A stretch of 64,000 nucleotides of DNA from Paracoccus shandongensis (GTDB taxonomy: Bacteria; Pseudomonadota; Alphaproteobacteria; Rhodobacterales; Rhodobacteraceae). Location: NCBI RefSeq assembly GCF_017315735.1, contig NZ_JAFLRK010000003.1, positions 1 to 64,000 on the forward strand, written 5' to 3'. The notes beneath the pieces were generated by a model that was not told the origin of the DNA, searched no databases, and saw nothing but the letters and a program-made list of their open reading frames with translations. How positions within the stretch are numbered: the stretch's first letter is position 1; every line of letters starts with the position of its first letter. Positions 16,724 to 25,424 of this stretch are shown piece by piece. The position numbers and the translations under genes are program-made.

Positions 16724-17695
16724 TCCCCGCCTGGCGGCGGAGGGCGCCTGCCCGAACTGCCGCCGGAAGGCCCGCGACAGCGAGGCGATGGAAGAAAACC
16801 CCGTCCGCACCGCGATCTCGGCCATGGGCAGGCGCGTGTCGGTGACCAGCCGCCGTGCCGCCTGCAACCGCAGCGACAGGTAATAGGCCGCCGGAGAGCA
16901 TTGCGCGAGCCGGCGGAACAGAACCTCGACCGTGCGGATCGAGCAGCCGATGCGGCCTGCGATGTCGTGGACGGTCAGCGGCGTGTCGATATGCTGTTCC
17001 ATGATGCGGATCGACTGGGCCAGCCGAGGGTCGATCCGGCCGTCGCGGCCCAGCGACACCAGCGGCTGCGCGTCCGAGGGCAGGCGCACCTCGTCATAGA
17101 CGTAAAGGCTGGCGACGTTCAGGGCCGCGCCAAAGCCCTGCCGGGCGCGGATCAGCGCCAGCATGAAATCCAGCGCCGGCGCCGCGCCGCCCGTCGTGAA
17201 GACCCCGCCGTCCACCACCCAGCGGTCGGGGATCACGCGGACCTGGGGAAAGCGGGCGGCGAAATCCTCCAGATCCTCCCAATGGGTGGTGGCCCTGCGC
17301 TGATCCAGAAGACCGGCCATCGCCAGAACCCAGCTGCCCGCCTCGACCCCGCCGACCATCCGGGCGCGGCGCGCGCCCTGGCGCACCGCCGCCAGCACCG
17401 GGGCCGAGGCATGGGCGGCCACGTTGAAGGCTGCGACCACGATCAGGATGTCGCAACGGTCCTGCGGCGCAAAGCAGCCGTCCACCTGCAATGTCAGGCC
17501 GCAACTGGTCGCGACGGACCGGCCGTCCATGGACACGACCTTCCAGCGATAGGGCCGCTGCCCCGAAATCCGGTTGGCCGCCCGCATCGGGTCCAGCGTC
17601 GCCGCCATGCTCATCAGCGAGGCGTCGGGCAGGACCAGGATCGTGACCTCCAGCGGCTGGCCGGAAGGGCAGAAGACCATGTCGTTGCGGCTCAT
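16712..17695 (-). CDS. GlxA family transcriptional regulator (DJ-1/PfpI-like + AraC domain)
   Basis: The 327 residues carry an N-terminal class-I glutamine amidotransferase-like (DJ-1/PfpI) domain (about 15-200, GVEAGSWVLAMAGLL at the nucleophile elbow with Ala in place of a catalytic Cys). A C-terminal AraC helix-turn-helix pair follows (about 220-320, MAEIAVRTGFSSIASLSRAFRRQFG). Proteins of this architecture (GbdR, CdhR) activate carnitine and betaine catabolism. The gene lies 34 bases after the carnitine dehydrogenase gene on the same strand, so it may be the last gene of that operon. Confidence 0.85.
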   Translation of the reverse strand: MSRNDMVFCPSGQPLEVTILVLPDASLMSMAATLDPMRAANRISGQRPYRWKVVSMDGRSVATSCGLTLQVDGCFAPQDRCDILIVVAAFNVAAHASAPVLAAVRQGARRARMVGGVEAGSWVLAMAGLLDQRRATTHWEDLEDFAARFPQVRVIPDRWVVDGGVFTTGGAAPALDFMLALIRARQGFGAALNVASLYVYDEVRLPSDAQPLVSLGRDGRIDPRLAQSIRIMEQHIDTPLTVHDIAGRIGCSIRTVEVLFRRLAQCSPAAYYLSLRLQAARRLVTDTRLPMAEIAVRTGFSSIASLSRAFRRQFGQAPSAARRGSQA

Positions 17696-17729
17696 CCCAT
17701 CACGTGCCCCCTGCTTCGTGCCACGCAGG

Positions 17730-19163
17730 CTAGGCCGGGGCGGGGGTCGGCTGTCCGACGAAGCGTCCCGCGCCCTCGGCGGGCAGCCCCGCGTGGGACG
17801 CGGCCCAGACGGACAGGCGTTCCGCCACCGCCGCGTCGGGCGCGCTGGTGCGGCGGGTGGACAGGTCGGTATGCAGCAGCATCGTCTCGACCGTGGCGGC
17901 CAGCGTGCCCTCGCCGCGCCACAGGCGGTGGAACAGGTGCAGCCGCTTGCCTTGCCCCGACAAGACCTGCGTGGTGATGGTCAGACGCTCGCCCGCGTGG
18001 ATTTCGTCCAGATGGCGGATGTGGCTTTCGACCGTGAAATAGCTGCGGCCCGCCGCGACATAGGCGGCATCGGCGCCGATCATCTCCATGAACCTGTCGG
18101 TCGCCTGCGAGGCTGCTTCAAGATAATGAGTTTCGTTCATGTGGCCGTTGTAGTCGGTCCAGCCGACCGGAACCTGGCGCAGAACGGTGATCGGCAGGCC
18201 GCCGCGTTCGCCGGGCGCGGGCAGGCTGCCTTCATGCGCGCGCACCACGCCGCCCGCGCCGCTGCCGGTGCGCCGCAGGGCGCGGATCATGCCCACCACG
18301 TTGTCGTCGCGCAGCCGTTCCAGGTCGCGGATCGACAGGTGCCCCGACTGGGCGTCCGATTGCGACGCGATCAGGTCCACCAGGTCGTCGTTGAATTCGG
18401 GCACGTCCATCAGCCTGGTCCAGGGCCAGGATAGCGCGGGGCCGAACTGGGCCATGAAATGGGCCATTCCCGCCTCGCCGCCCGCGATGCGATAGGTTTC
18501 GAACAGGCCCATCTGCGCCCAGCGGATGCCAAAGCCCATGCGGATCGCTTCGTCGATCTCCTCGGTCGTGGCGATGCCGTCCTTGACCAGCCACAAGGCC
18601 TCGCGCCAGACGGCTTCCAGCAGGCGGTCGGCGATATGGGCGTCGATCTCCTTGCGGACGGTCAGGGGATACATGCCGATGCCGCGCAGGATGTCGGCCG
18701 CGCGGGCGCAGGCTGCGGGATCGCCCACCAGTTCCACCAGCGGCAGCAGATAGACCGGGTTGAAGGGATGGGCCACGATGGCGCGCGTGCCAGGTTCGTT
18801 CAGGTCCGACGGCTTGAACCCCGAGGTCGAGGAGCCGATCACCGCCTCCGGTCCCGCCGCGTCCTGGATGGCGGGCAGGATGCGGTGCTTGAGCGCCAGG
18901 GTTTCGGGCACGCTTTCCTGGATCCAGTCGGCGCCCCTCACGGCCTCGGCCAGATCCGTGTGAAAGGTCAGGCGTCCCTCGGGGGGCAGCACCCGGTCAT
19001 AAAGCGCGGGCAGGGCACGGCGGGCATTGGCCAGCACCTCGCCGATCCTGCGTTCGGCCTGCGGGTCGGGGTCGAAGACCGCCACGTCCCAGCCATTCAG
19101 AAGAAAGCGCGCGGCCCAACCGCCGCCAATGACGCCGCCGCCGATGATCGCCGCCCTGCTCAT
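17730..19163 (-). CDS. cdhA: L-carnitine dehydrogenase fused to a betainyl-CoA thioesterase domain
   Basis: The 477-residue protein has two parts. Residues 1-~320 form a 3-hydroxyacyl-CoA dehydrogenase-type NAD-binding enzyme (IIGGGVIGGGWAARFLLNG, IQESVPETLALK, SSTSGFKPSDL, HPFNPVYLLPLVELVG) that oxidises L-carnitine to 3-dehydrocarnitine. From about 340 a hotdog thioesterase domain begins (VPVGWTDYNGHMNETHYLEAASQATDRF), matching the betainyl-CoA thioesterase that releases glycine betaine. In Pseudomonas these are separate proteins; fused forms are known from rhizobia. The start overlaps the stop of cdhC as ATGA, so the two are translationally coupled. Confidence 0.88.
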   Translation of the reverse strand: MSRAAIIGGGVIGGGWAARFLLNGWDVAVFDPDPQAERRIGEVLANARRALPALYDRVLPPEGRLTFHTDLAEAVRGADWIQESVPETLALKHRILPAIQDAAGPEAVIGSSTSGFKPSDLNEPGTRAIVAHPFNPVYLLPLVELVGDPAACARAADILRGIGMYPLTVRKEIDAHIADRLLEAVWREALWLVKDGIATTEEIDEAIRMGFGIRWAQMGLFETYRIAGGEAGMAHFMAQFGPALSWPWTRLMDVPEFNDDLVDLIASQSDAQSGHLSIRDLERLRDDNVVGMIRALRRTGSGAGGVVRAHEGSLPAPGERGGLPITVLRQVPVGWTDYNGHMNETHYLEAASQATDRFMEMIGADAAYVAAGRSYFTVESHIRHLDEIHAGERLTITTQVLSGQGKRLHLFHRLWRGEGTLAATVETMLLHTDLSTRRTSAPDAAVAERLSVWAASHAGLPAEGAGRFVGQPTPAPA

Positions 19164-20083
19164 GCCGCCATTCCTTTCGGGGCGCGCTTCACCAGCCCCA
19201 GCTTGTCGCGCACCGCCTGCGGGCCGATGACGCGCGCGCCCATGGTCTCGATGAGGGTGGCGGCGCGTTCGACCAACTGGGCGTTGGTGGCAAGCTGGCC
19301 CTTGCCCAGCCACAGGTTGTCCTCCAGCCCGACACGGACATTGCCGCCCGCCAGCACCGCCGCCGCGACATAGGGCATCTGGTCGCGGCCCAGGCTGAAG
19401 GCCGACCAGCACCAGTCGGCGGGCACCGCGTTCACCATCGCCATGAAGGTGTTGAGGTCGTTCGGCGCGCCCCAGGGCACCCCCATGCACAACTGCACCA
19501 GCGCGGGGCTGGAAAGCGTGCCTTCGCGCACCAGTTCCTTGGCGAACCACAGGTGGCCGGTGTCGAAGGCCTCGATCTCGGGCTTCACGCCCAGGGCCGT
19601 CATCATGCCGCCCATGGCCCGCAACATGCCGGGCGTGTTGGTCATCACGTAATCGGCCTCGGCAAAGTTCATCGTGCCGCAATCCAGCGTGCAGATCTCG
19701 GGCAGGCATTCCGCGACATGGGCCATGCGCTCGGTCGCGCCCACCATGTCGGTGCCCGCCGCGTTGACCGGAAAGGGTGCCTCGACGTGCCCGAAGACGA
19801 TGTCGCCGCCCATGCCCGCCGTCAGGTTCAGGACCACATCCACCTCGGCCTCGCGGATGCGGTCGGTGAGTTCGCGGTACAGATCAAGCCTGCGCGACGG
19901 CTTGCCGGTGCCGGGATCGCGCACATGGCAGTGGACAACCGCCGCCCCTGCCCTGGCCGCCGCGATGGCGCTGTCGGCGATGTCCTTCGGACTGCGCGGC
20001 ACATGGGGCGATCGGTCCTGCGTCGCCCCCGATCCGGTGACGGCGCAGGTGATGAAGACATCCTTGTTCATGGCAAGCGGCAT
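19160..20083 (-). CDS. cdhC: 3-dehydrocarnitine cleavage enzyme (BKACE family)
   Basis: A 307-residue beta-keto acid cleavage enzyme with the zinc-binding motif VVHCHVRDPGTGKPSRR and the family segments LNLTAGMGGD and VGLEDNLWLG. With acetyl-CoA it splits 3-dehydrocarnitine into betainyl-CoA and acetoacetate. The product feeds the thioesterase domain of the next gene, with which it overlaps by four bases. A GGAAGG ribosome-binding site precedes the ATG at 20083; Met5 is a possible internal start. A divergent GlxA-type regulator lies 100 bases away. Confidence 0.88.
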   Translation of the reverse strand: MPLAMNKDVFITCAVTGSGATQDRSPHVPRSPKDIADSAIAAARAGAAVVHCHVRDPGTGKPSRRLDLYRELTDRIREAEVDVVLNLTAGMGGDIVFGHVEAPFPVNAAGTDMVGATERMAHVAECLPEICTLDCGTMNFAEADYVMTNTPGMLRAMGGMMTALGVKPEIEAFDTGHLWFAKELVREGTLSSPALVQLCMGVPWGAPNDLNTFMAMVNAVPADWCWSAFSLGRDQMPYVAAAVLAGGNVRVGLEDNLWLGKGQLATNAQLVERAATLIETMGARVIGPQAVRDKLGLVKRAPKGMAA

Positions 20084-20139
20084 GGAACCTTCCTTCTCTC
20101 CGGCTGGTGGCAGGCTAGGGCTTCCCCCGGTGCCGCAAT

Positions 20140-20165
20140 GGTCCTATTTCTTCACCGATAGGTCC
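20140..20165. promoter_or_regulatory. inverted repeat in the carnitine intergenic region
   Basis: GGTCCTAT (20140-20147) and ATAGGTCC (20158-20165) form an imperfect inverted repeat (perfect CCTAT/ATAGG arms, 10-base spacer). It lies between cdhC and the divergent regulator, 19-44 bases before the regulator start. It could bind one of the two AraC-type regulators. Confidence 0.4.
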
Positions 20166-20183
20166 AAAGGCGTCAGATTTGCC

Positions 20184-21116
20184 GTGAAAGTCGCTTTCCT
20201 GCTGTTCGACGGGTTTTCGAACATGGTCCTGTCCTGCCTGCTGGAACCCTTGCGGGCGCTGCGCGACCAGGGGCAGGCGGACCTGGGCTGGCATGTGCTG
20301 ACGGTGGACGGCAGGCCGGCGCGGTCCTCAAGCGGGCTGCTGATCGCACCCGACGGCGGGCTGCGCGGGCCGTTCGACCTGCTGGTCGTGGTGGCGGGCT
20401 ATGGCTTTCGGGACCACGCGAACGACATCGGCCTGCGCCGCGTCCAGGCGCTGTCGCGGCAGGGGCGGATCGTCGTGGGCGCCGACACGGGGTCGTGGCT
20501 GCTGGCGGCGGCGGGCCTGCTGTCGGGACGGCGCGCGACGATCCACTGGTCGCTGGTTCCCGAATTCGCCGAGGCCTTTCCCGACGTGCAGGTGGACCCC
20601 GCGCCCCATGTGATGGAGGGCCGGGTCTGGTCCTGCGGCGGCGCGTCCGCCGCCCTGGGCATGACGCTGGCCCTGATCGAGCAGCGGTTCGGACGGGCCA
20701 GTGCCTTTCTGGCATCCTCGATGTTCCTGCATGACGCGGATCATTCCACCGCCGGCACCGGGACAAGGACGCTCCTGCCCGTGGGCAGGGCTTCGGCGCG
20801 GCTGCACCAGGTAATCGGCCTGATGGTCGGGATGATCGAGACGCCCGAGCCGCTGGCCCGGATCGCGGCGCGGTCCGGCCTGTCCCTCAGCAGCATGGAG
20901 CGGCTGTTCCGCGCCGAGGCGGGCATGTCGCCCGGCCGCTATTTCCAGATGCTGCGGCTGGCGCGGGCGCGCGATCTGGCGCTTGGCACGGATCTCGACT
21001 TGCGCGCCATCGCGCTGCGCTGCGGTTACGCAAGCGCCTCTGCCCTGGGAAAGGCGTTCAAGGGCGCCTTCGGCCACCCGATCCGGCAAACCGGACGGGG
21101 GCGGCGAAGCCTGTAG
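20184..21116 (+). CDS. GlxA family transcriptional regulator, divergent to the carnitine operon
   Basis: A 310-residue protein with a DJ-1/PfpI-like domain (about 1-180; VGADTGSWLLAAAGLLSGRRATIHW) and a C-terminal AraC helix-turn-helix domain (about 205-305; RIAARSGLSLSSMERLFRAEAG). GTG at 20184 is the likely start, since the domain's first beta strand (VKVAFLLFDGFS) begins there; the nearby upstream ATG is out of frame. Divergence from cdhC-cdhA with a short shared gap suggests it controls carnitine breakdown. It is a second, distinct member next to the one at 16712. Confidence 0.8.
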   Translation: MKVAFLLFDGFSNMVLSCLLEPLRALRDQGQADLGWHVLTVDGRPARSSSGLLIAPDGGLRGPFDLLVVVAGYGFRDHANDIGLRRVQALSRQGRIVVGADTGSWLLAAAGLLSGRRATIHWSLVPEFAEAFPDVQVDPAPHVMEGRVWSCGGASAALGMTLALIEQRFGRASAFLASSMFLHDADHSTAGTGTRTLLPVGRASARLHQVIGLMVGMIETPEPLARIAARSGLSLSSMERLFRAEAGMSPGRYFQMLRLARARDLALGTDLDLRAIALRCGYASASALGKAFKGAFGHPIRQTGRGRRSL

Positions 21117-21292
21117 GGGCAAAGGGAAACCTGTGAAAAATTCAGGGATTTGCGCAGGCTGCACGAATTGCTGCGCTTCCGGTCAAGTCGCGGTCCCTGT
21201 CCGGCCTATACTTCGGCCATGGCTCGGGCTCGCCCGCCTTGTTCCACCGTTTCGCGGCCTGGCGGGAGGGCGTTTCAGAAGGAGGGACTGAC

Positions 21293-22369
21293 ATGAAGAC
21301 ACTCCGCATGGCGGCGATTGCCGTTCATTGTGCCTGCGGCATCCTGCCCGCCATGGCCCAACAGGCGCCGCAGGACGGCGCGGCCCGGCCCGACCCGGCG
21401 GCATTGCGGTTGCAGGACGGCTTCGATCATATCGGGGCCGAGGTTCATTCCCTGAGCCAGGGGAACCGCGACATCTTCTTCATCGACGAAGGGGATGGGG
21501 ACGACCGCGCGGTGGTGTTCATCGGCGGCCAGGGCACCAGCCTGGAGGCATTTCAACTGACCGAATTCGCCCGTACGATGCGCCGGCAGCTTGGCCTGCG
21601 CGTCATCTCGGTCGAGCGGAACGGCTTTGGCGAGTCCCCGTTTGATCCGAACCTGGGATATGCCGACTACGTCAGCGAGGTGCTGGCGGTGCTGGATCAC
21701 CTGGGCGTGGATCGCTTCGCCATCATGGCGATCTCGGGCGGCGGGGCCTATGCGGCCCATCTTGCGGCGGCGGCGCCGGACCGGGTCATCTCGATCCATG
21801 CCGGTGCTGCGGTTGCGCGGACGCTTCCGACGCGCAGGGAACCCGACTGCTCGCGCAGCGCCGAGGACTGGACCGAACGCCTTGCGGCCTTCACCCACAA
21901 GCCGAAGGACTGGTGGGGGGTTCCCGGATCGCCGGTGCTTGCCATTCCCGGCTGGCAGGCACGGGCCTATGCCGACGGAACGCGGTCGTTTTATGTCAAC
22001 GGCCAGAGGGGGGATCCGGCGGCCCTGGTCCACGAATCCATGCTGGCCTGCCAGGACGGCGCGGTGGCCGACATCTCGGGGGTCGGGGCGCCCGTCTATC
22101 TCTATTATGGCGAGGCCGACGAAATCGTCACCGTCCAGGACATGCGGCAATGGCAGGCGGCCTTTCCCAATGTCGCGAAGGCCGTGGCCTATCCGGGCGA
22201 GGGGCATACCGTGCAGTACCGCCACTGGGACCAGATCCTGGCCGACATGGCGGGTCATGGCGATCACACCGTGGTCTGCCGGGAAGGGGTCACAAGGCTT
22301 GTCCCGAACGATCAGGTGGCCGAGGGCGAGGCGCTTGGCCTCTGCGCCTGGACGGCGGCAAGGCCCTAG
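21293..22369 (+). CDS. secreted alpha/beta hydrolase
   Basis: A 358-residue protein with an N-terminal signal sequence (about 22 residues, ending MAQQ). The alpha/beta hydrolase fold has a presumed nucleophile Ser in MAISGGGAYAAHLAA, an acid in YGEADEIVT and His in PGEGHTVQ. The nucleophile elbow reads Ala-Ile-Ser-Gly-Gly instead of Gly-x-Ser-x-Gly. AGAAGGAGGG gives a strong ribosome-binding site. It is monocistronic with no informative neighbours. Ester or lactone hydrolysis in the periplasm is plausible, substrate unknown. Confidence 0.75.
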   Translation: MKTLRMAAIAVHCACGILPAMAQQAPQDGAARPDPAALRLQDGFDHIGAEVHSLSQGNRDIFFIDEGDGDDRAVVFIGGQGTSLEAFQLTEFARTMRRQLGLRVISVERNGFGESPFDPNLGYADYVSEVLAVLDHLGVDRFAIMAISGGGAYAAHLAAAAPDRVISIHAGAAVARTLPTRREPDCSRSAEDWTERLAAFTHKPKDWWGVPGSPVLAIPGWQARAYADGTRSFYVNGQRGDPAALVHESMLACQDGAVADISGVGAPVYLYYGEADEIVTVQDMRQWQAAFPNVAKAVAYPGEGHTVQYRHWDQILADMAGHGDHTVVCREGVTRLVPNDQVAEGEALGLCAWTAARP

Positions 22370-22612
22370 CCTTCCCTCGGGTCCGCGCGGCTTGATGACC
22401 GATGGACCGCAGCCTCGCGACGTGGATATTCCGGGACCGCTGCCTCGACACGATCAGGGTGAAGGGATCTTCAGCACCGCCATCGTTTGGCAGTACGCCA
22501 CTCCCCCCGACCGATGTTTCCGGCATCACCTGCTGGCACCGTCGGGCAGGCTGTCCGCCCATGCCAGAGTTCTGTCCTGAGGCCGCCGAATTGCCGATCG
22601 GTTTCCCGTGGC

Positions 22613-22999
22613 CTATCTTCCTGCGCCGGGGCGGCGTGCCGTTGCGATCATTTCGACGCGCATCCCGGGCCGCGCCAATGCCACGCCGCAGGTTGCGCGT
22701 GCGGGCGGGTTTTCCCGGTCAACCCAAGAATCCCATACCGCATTCATGCCGGCAAAATCCGCCATGTCGCTGAGCCAGACCTGGACAGAGGCAATGTCGG
22801 CCTTGCTGCCGCCCAGTTCCGCCATCACGGCATCGATCCCGGCAAGCACCTCGGCGGTCTGGACAGCAATGTCGCCGTCCAGCGTGGACGGGATCTGGCC
22901 GGCCAGAAAAACGATGTCGCCGATGGTGACGGCCTCGCTCATGCGCGGACCTGGATTGAGACGGTTCAGCATCCTGAAGTTTCCTTTTGGTTCAGTCAT
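22613..22999 (-). CDS. RidA family protein (enamine/imine deaminase-like)
   Basis: A 128-residue YjgF/YER057c/UK114 protein with the characteristic segments GDIVFLAGQIPS and RATCGVALARPGMRVEMIATA. RidA proteins hydrolyse reactive enamines and imines to ketoacids and ammonia. The Arg in the NPPARATCGV segment aligns with the substrate-carboxylate Arg of active RidA. The start overlaps the DUF3726 gene by eight bases; a second ATG at 22972 is also possible. As the last gene of a minus-strand island with a BCCT carrier and an aldehyde dehydrogenase, it probably clears an imine intermediate. Confidence 0.85.
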   Translation of the reverse strand: MTEPKGNFRMLNRLNPGPRMSEAVTIGDIVFLAGQIPSTLDGDIAVQTAEVLAGIDAVMAELGGSKADIASVQVWLSDMADFAGMNAVWDSWVDRENPPARATCGVALARPGMRVEMIATARRPGAGR

Positions 23000-23696
23000 T
23001 ATCGTTGCTGCCTGTGCCAGCACCCCGGCGCGAGGCCTCGGTTGCGGGAACGGTGATGCGCAGCGCATAGGCTTCCAGCGCCGCGACGGTGCCGGGCGCA
23101 ACCCCTGGAAGCGGCGCGTCAGGCGCCGAGGCAGGGCGCGTGCCGGCGGCAGGCGCCAGCCAAAGCGGCGCGGCCGGTATCCGGGACAGCGCGGCAAGGA
23201 CCGGCAGGTCCGGCGGACCTTTATCCAGCGCCAGCACCAGTTCCCGGCAGGACAGCTGCACGGTGTCGCCCCTTCGCCTGCCAGCCTCTGCCAGGAAGGG
23301 CACCAGAAGAACCGGCATGGAGACCGCGTCGGTTCGGATGGCGGCCGCCAGCGGATCCTGTGCTGACCCGGCATGGTCCAGCAGCGATGCCCCCAGCCGG
23401 ATGGGGCACAGAATGCCCTTGTGCCCCGCACGCCAGTACCCCGGTTGCGGCCAGGGCCGCAGATCCCCCGAACCCGCGTCACCGACGGCATCCAGATGGC
23501 GCAGCAGCGCGCCCGCGCCGTCGATGCCATGGGCGCAAAGCCAGCCCGTGGCAAAGGCCGCTTCCTCGGCAAGTCCCCAGGCCATGCCGGCACCGCGCGC
23601 CGCCTTGAAGCAGAGCGCAGCCGTTTCGTTGCATGACAGCCGGATGGGATCGGCCGGATGCGTCTGTGCTGCGGTCTTGATGTCCGACAGGATCAT
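22992..23696 (-). CDS. DUF3726 family protein
   Basis: A 234-residue protein resembling the uncharacterised DUF3726 family. It begins with the conserved MILS..., contains LSCNETAALCFKAARGAGMAWGLAEEAAFA near residues 18-47, and has a second NE-like LSCRELVLALD segment further on. No signal peptide, membrane segment or known catalytic motif is visible. ATG at 23696 overlaps the stop of the upstream gene, and its own stop overlaps RidA, giving a tightly coupled trio. The function is unknown; linkage to RidA and the 559-residue protein suggests a joint catabolic role. Confidence 0.75.
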   Translation of the reverse strand: MILSDIKTAAQTHPADPIRLSCNETAALCFKAARGAGMAWGLAEEAAFATGWLCAHGIDGAGALLRHLDAVGDAGSGDLRPWPQPGYWRAGHKGILCPIRLGASLLDHAGSAQDPLAAAIRTDAVSMPVLLVPFLAEAGRRRGDTVQLSCRELVLALDKGPPDLPVLAALSRIPAAPLWLAPAAGTRPASAPDAPLPGVAPGTVAALEAYALRITVPATEASRRGAGTGSNDND

Positions 23697-25372
23697 GAAC
23701 CGCTCTCCTCGTCCAGGTCGCCCGGGGACGGCTCGCCCTGGAACAGGCTGATCCGCACCCATTTATCCGAGCGGGGGTCGAAATGGCTGGCTCCGAAAAA
23801 GGCAAGCTTGCAGCGCATCATGTCGATGGGCAGCACATCCTCCGCGATCAGGTTGTCGCGGATCTCTGCATAGGGCGCGGCGCGAACCATCTGAAGGCGG
23901 CGCGCCATGAACCGATGCTGCGGATGTTGCAGCAGGAAGGCGGCCAGCGTCATGTCCCGGGGCATGTCACGGATCGCCGCATGAAACTCGCAGGCCATCC
24001 TTGCGATGCAGAGAGGTTGTTCCAGCGCCGCGCCCGCCTCGGCAAGGCGGTCACCGATGCGCGGTTCCAGCTTCTCGGCCGAGACATACCAGAAGCGGGC
24101 CTGGTTTTCCGGTTCCGAGAAATCGATCTGCAATGCCCAGCGGTAGCTGTCTTCGAGCAGCGCCTGCACCGTGTCCAGGGACATCGAGCCGTCCAGTCTC
24201 GCAAGCGCCTCCTCGTCGGCGCCCATCGTCTCGGCCAGGTTATCGACCAAGGGGCCATGCGGTTCGATCAGCAGGGAAACCAGCGCTTCCTGCCCTTCAA
24301 GGGTCAGTTCGGCCTCTGCCCGCTGCCAGAGCGCATCCCAGGGATAGGGCACGGATCCCGGCCAGGACTTCAGCCATTCCGTGACCCGATCCAGATCCGC
24401 GCGCAGATCGGCAAGCTTGCGCAACTGCAGGTCGTGCGTGGACTTCCACGCGGCCGCATTGTCGCACGCCTTTCCAAGCGCGCGGCGGAAGGCCGCAACG
24501 GCATCGGGCGTGGCCGAGGGCAGCGCCCGCACCCGCGCCAGCGCGGTTTCCCGCGCGGCGATCCAGTTGTTCAGCAGATTGGGATGCCTGACAAGGAACG
24601 GCGCCATGCCAAGCCCGGTCGAATTGCCGACGCCCAGCCTGCGGCGCAGGGCGGGGTCCAGCCGGACGGCCCGGTCGCCGCCCCGCGCGCGGGCCAGATG
24701 CTCGACGATGTCGAAGGTGAATTCGCGGATCAGCCAGACCGTCAGCATCTCGGCCTGGAAAGGCGCGGCCAGTTCGGGCCGTTGGGCGATCCTGTCGCGG
24801 TCCGCCGCGCCGAACTTGCCCGAACCATAGACCGCCGTGGTCCGCATCAGATAGCCCACCGAGTCGAGTTCGGCCGCATCCGGTTGCTGCCCCGCCGCCA
24901 GGCGCTCGACCACATGGGCGAACAGCCGGACCGAGCGGTTGGCGCGGCTCAGCGTCAGTTCGGCGGCGGTGATCCGGCCGGCCTCCTGCAAGGGAACATT
25001 CGCGGCCAGCCGTGCCAGATCCGCCTCGGAGGGCTCGCCGTCGAACAGGGCGAAGGTCGCGTCCCAGGCGGTGGCGATCACCCGGTCCGAGCGCATCTCG
25101 TCGGGCAGGTCATGCGCGAAGGCCACCAGGCAATAGCTGCGCTGCGGCCCGCGTGCGCGATAGACGGCCCGGCCGACCCCCCGCGCATCGACCTGCCACA
25201 GGGGGCGGTCGAAGGTCCAGCCCTCGCGCCGGACCCGGCGCAGCAGGACACGCAAAAAGGACAGCCGCGTCGGGTGGGCGCAGCCCAGGCGTGCCAGCCG
25301 CATGACCTGCGCGGGCGGGCGCAGCAGGCTGGCGGCTTCGGCAAGGGCAAGGTCTTGGGTCATGGTCTGCAT
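23693..25372 (-). CDS. uncharacterised 559-residue protein
   Basis: I do not recognise a named family. The protein is soluble-looking (no signal peptide or membrane segment), rich in Arg, Ala and Leu, and mostly helical by composition. Distinctive segments are YLMRTTAVYGSGKFGAADRDR, NSTGLGMAPFLVRHPNLLNNW, ARFWYVSAEKLEPR and the C-terminal MRCKLAFFGASHFDPRSDKWVR. GSGKFG is not a Walker A motif. The ATG at 25372 has AGAGG eight bases upstream; Met4 is an alternative. The gene overlaps the DUF3726 gene by four bases and follows the BCCT gene by 52, so it belongs to the same transcription unit. Confidence 0.7.
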   Translation of the reverse strand: MQTMTQDLALAEAASLLRPPAQVMRLARLGCAHPTRLSFLRVLLRRVRREGWTFDRPLWQVDARGVGRAVYRARGPQRSYCLVAFAHDLPDEMRSDRVIATAWDATFALFDGEPSEADLARLAANVPLQEAGRITAAELTLSRANRSVRLFAHVVERLAAGQQPDAAELDSVGYLMRTTAVYGSGKFGAADRDRIAQRPELAAPFQAEMLTVWLIREFTFDIVEHLARARGGDRAVRLDPALRRRLGVGNSTGLGMAPFLVRHPNLLNNWIAARETALARVRALPSATPDAVAAFRRALGKACDNAAAWKSTHDLQLRKLADLRADLDRVTEWLKSWPGSVPYPWDALWQRAEAELTLEGQEALVSLLIEPHGPLVDNLAETMGADEEALARLDGSMSLDTVQALLEDSYRWALQIDFSEPENQARFWYVSAEKLEPRIGDRLAEAGAALEQPLCIARMACEFHAAIRDMPRDMTLAAFLLQHPQHRFMARRLQMVRAAPYAEIRDNLIAEDVLPIDMMRCKLAFFGASHFDPRSDKWVRISLFQGEPSPGDLDEESGS

Positions 25373-25424
25373 TATCCGTTCCTCTCGGATGGCGGGCAAC
25401 GGATCGGGTTGCCCGCCAGACGCC

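Noticed and set aside
22370-22612. Possible small gene between the alpha/beta hydrolase and RidA genes
   Set aside because: Frames here lack start signals and recognisable motifs; treated as intergenic between convergent genes.
23950-25372. GSGKFG segment in the 559-residue protein as a Walker A nucleotide-binding loop
   Set aside because: The required GxxxxGK[ST] pattern is not met and no Walker B follows.
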